Assembly: GCA_012032065.1 (NCBI GenBank)
Contig: JAAURV010000188.1
Span: forward strand, 1 to 6,492
DNA from: Hyphomicrobiales bacterium
Lineage (GTDB): Bacteria > Pseudomonadota > Alphaproteobacteria > Rhizobiales > Aestuariivirgaceae
Length of the DNA stretch: 6,492 nt
Direction: 5' to 3'
The notes below the pieces were generated by a model. That model was not told the DNA's origin. It saw only the letters and a list, made by a program, of their open reading frames with translations, and did not search any database. Below, piece by piece: positions 6,420-6,492 of the stretch (position 1 is the first letter of the stretch; each line of letters begins with the position of its first letter). The position numbers and the translations under genes were made by a program.

Positions 6420-6492
6420 CACGGCTTCTCAGCTTCGGCCGACATTGACTCGCGAACCAAGGCTGCGTCGCCATACTTGGCATCTTCTCCGC
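6419..6492 (-). CDS. C-terminal end of an unidentified gene, translationally coupled to the repressor gene
   Basis: Partial: only the last 24 residues or so lie in the window, ending at TGA 6421-6419 and reading GEDAKYGDAALVRESMSAEAEKP. The stop overlaps the repressor's ATG by one base (TGATG), a classic coupling junction, and the repressor's ribosome site lies inside this gene. The peptide has a natural composition with a charged tail, but it is too short to assign to a family. The other frames here are either interrupted or read through as a shadow of the repressor gene. Co-transcription with the repressor is likely if this call is right. Function unknown. Confidence 0.5.
   Translation of the reverse strand, partial: GEDAKYGDAALVRESMSAEAEKP

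Overview
The window is a carbohydrate-import locus read entirely from the minus strand, so gene order runs from right to left. High GC coding sequence, protein style (single-permease sugar importer, LacI regulator with an ATVDRVLN recognition helix, REP-like CTCCC/GGGAG intergenic hairpin) and gene order suggest an alphaproteobacterium, probably of the Hyphomicrobiales (rhizobia and relatives). This placement is an inference from style, not from a search.

Layout, right to left. The last 24 codons of an unidentified gene (6492-6419) end in a TGATG overlap with a LacI-family repressor gene (6419-5394). A 291-bp gap follows. It holds a weak terminator candidate, a strong inverted repeat that looks like a repressor operator over a TTGACA box, and a second related palindrome. 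Then comes importer A: a periplasmic sugar-binding protein (5102-4154), a 61-bp gap with a hairpin, a permease (4092-3109) and a single-domain ATPase (3102-2362). A 274-bp gap carries a second promoter candidate. Importer B follows: another periplasmic binding protein (2087-958) and a two-domain RbsA-type ATPase (890 to beyond base 1), whose permease genes would lie off the left edge.

The two importers differ in design. Importer A has one ABC domain per ATPase chain, and importer B has two ABC domains fused in one chain. The simplest reading is two sugar (or sugar alcohol) uptake systems under a linked LacI-type repressor. The substrate cannot be read from the sequence.

The most notable anomaly is that three of the five transporter genes (both binding proteins and the two-domain ATPase) carry a single-base frameshift. 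Each can be undone by changing the length of a short homopolymer by one base, and the sequence after each shift is fully conserved family sequence. This looks more like homopolymer sequencing error than decay, but the window alone cannot prove it. I found no CRISPR array, insertion sequence, tRNA or rRNA, and no evidence of a novel system. The locus is otherwise an ordinary accessory sugar-uptake region.
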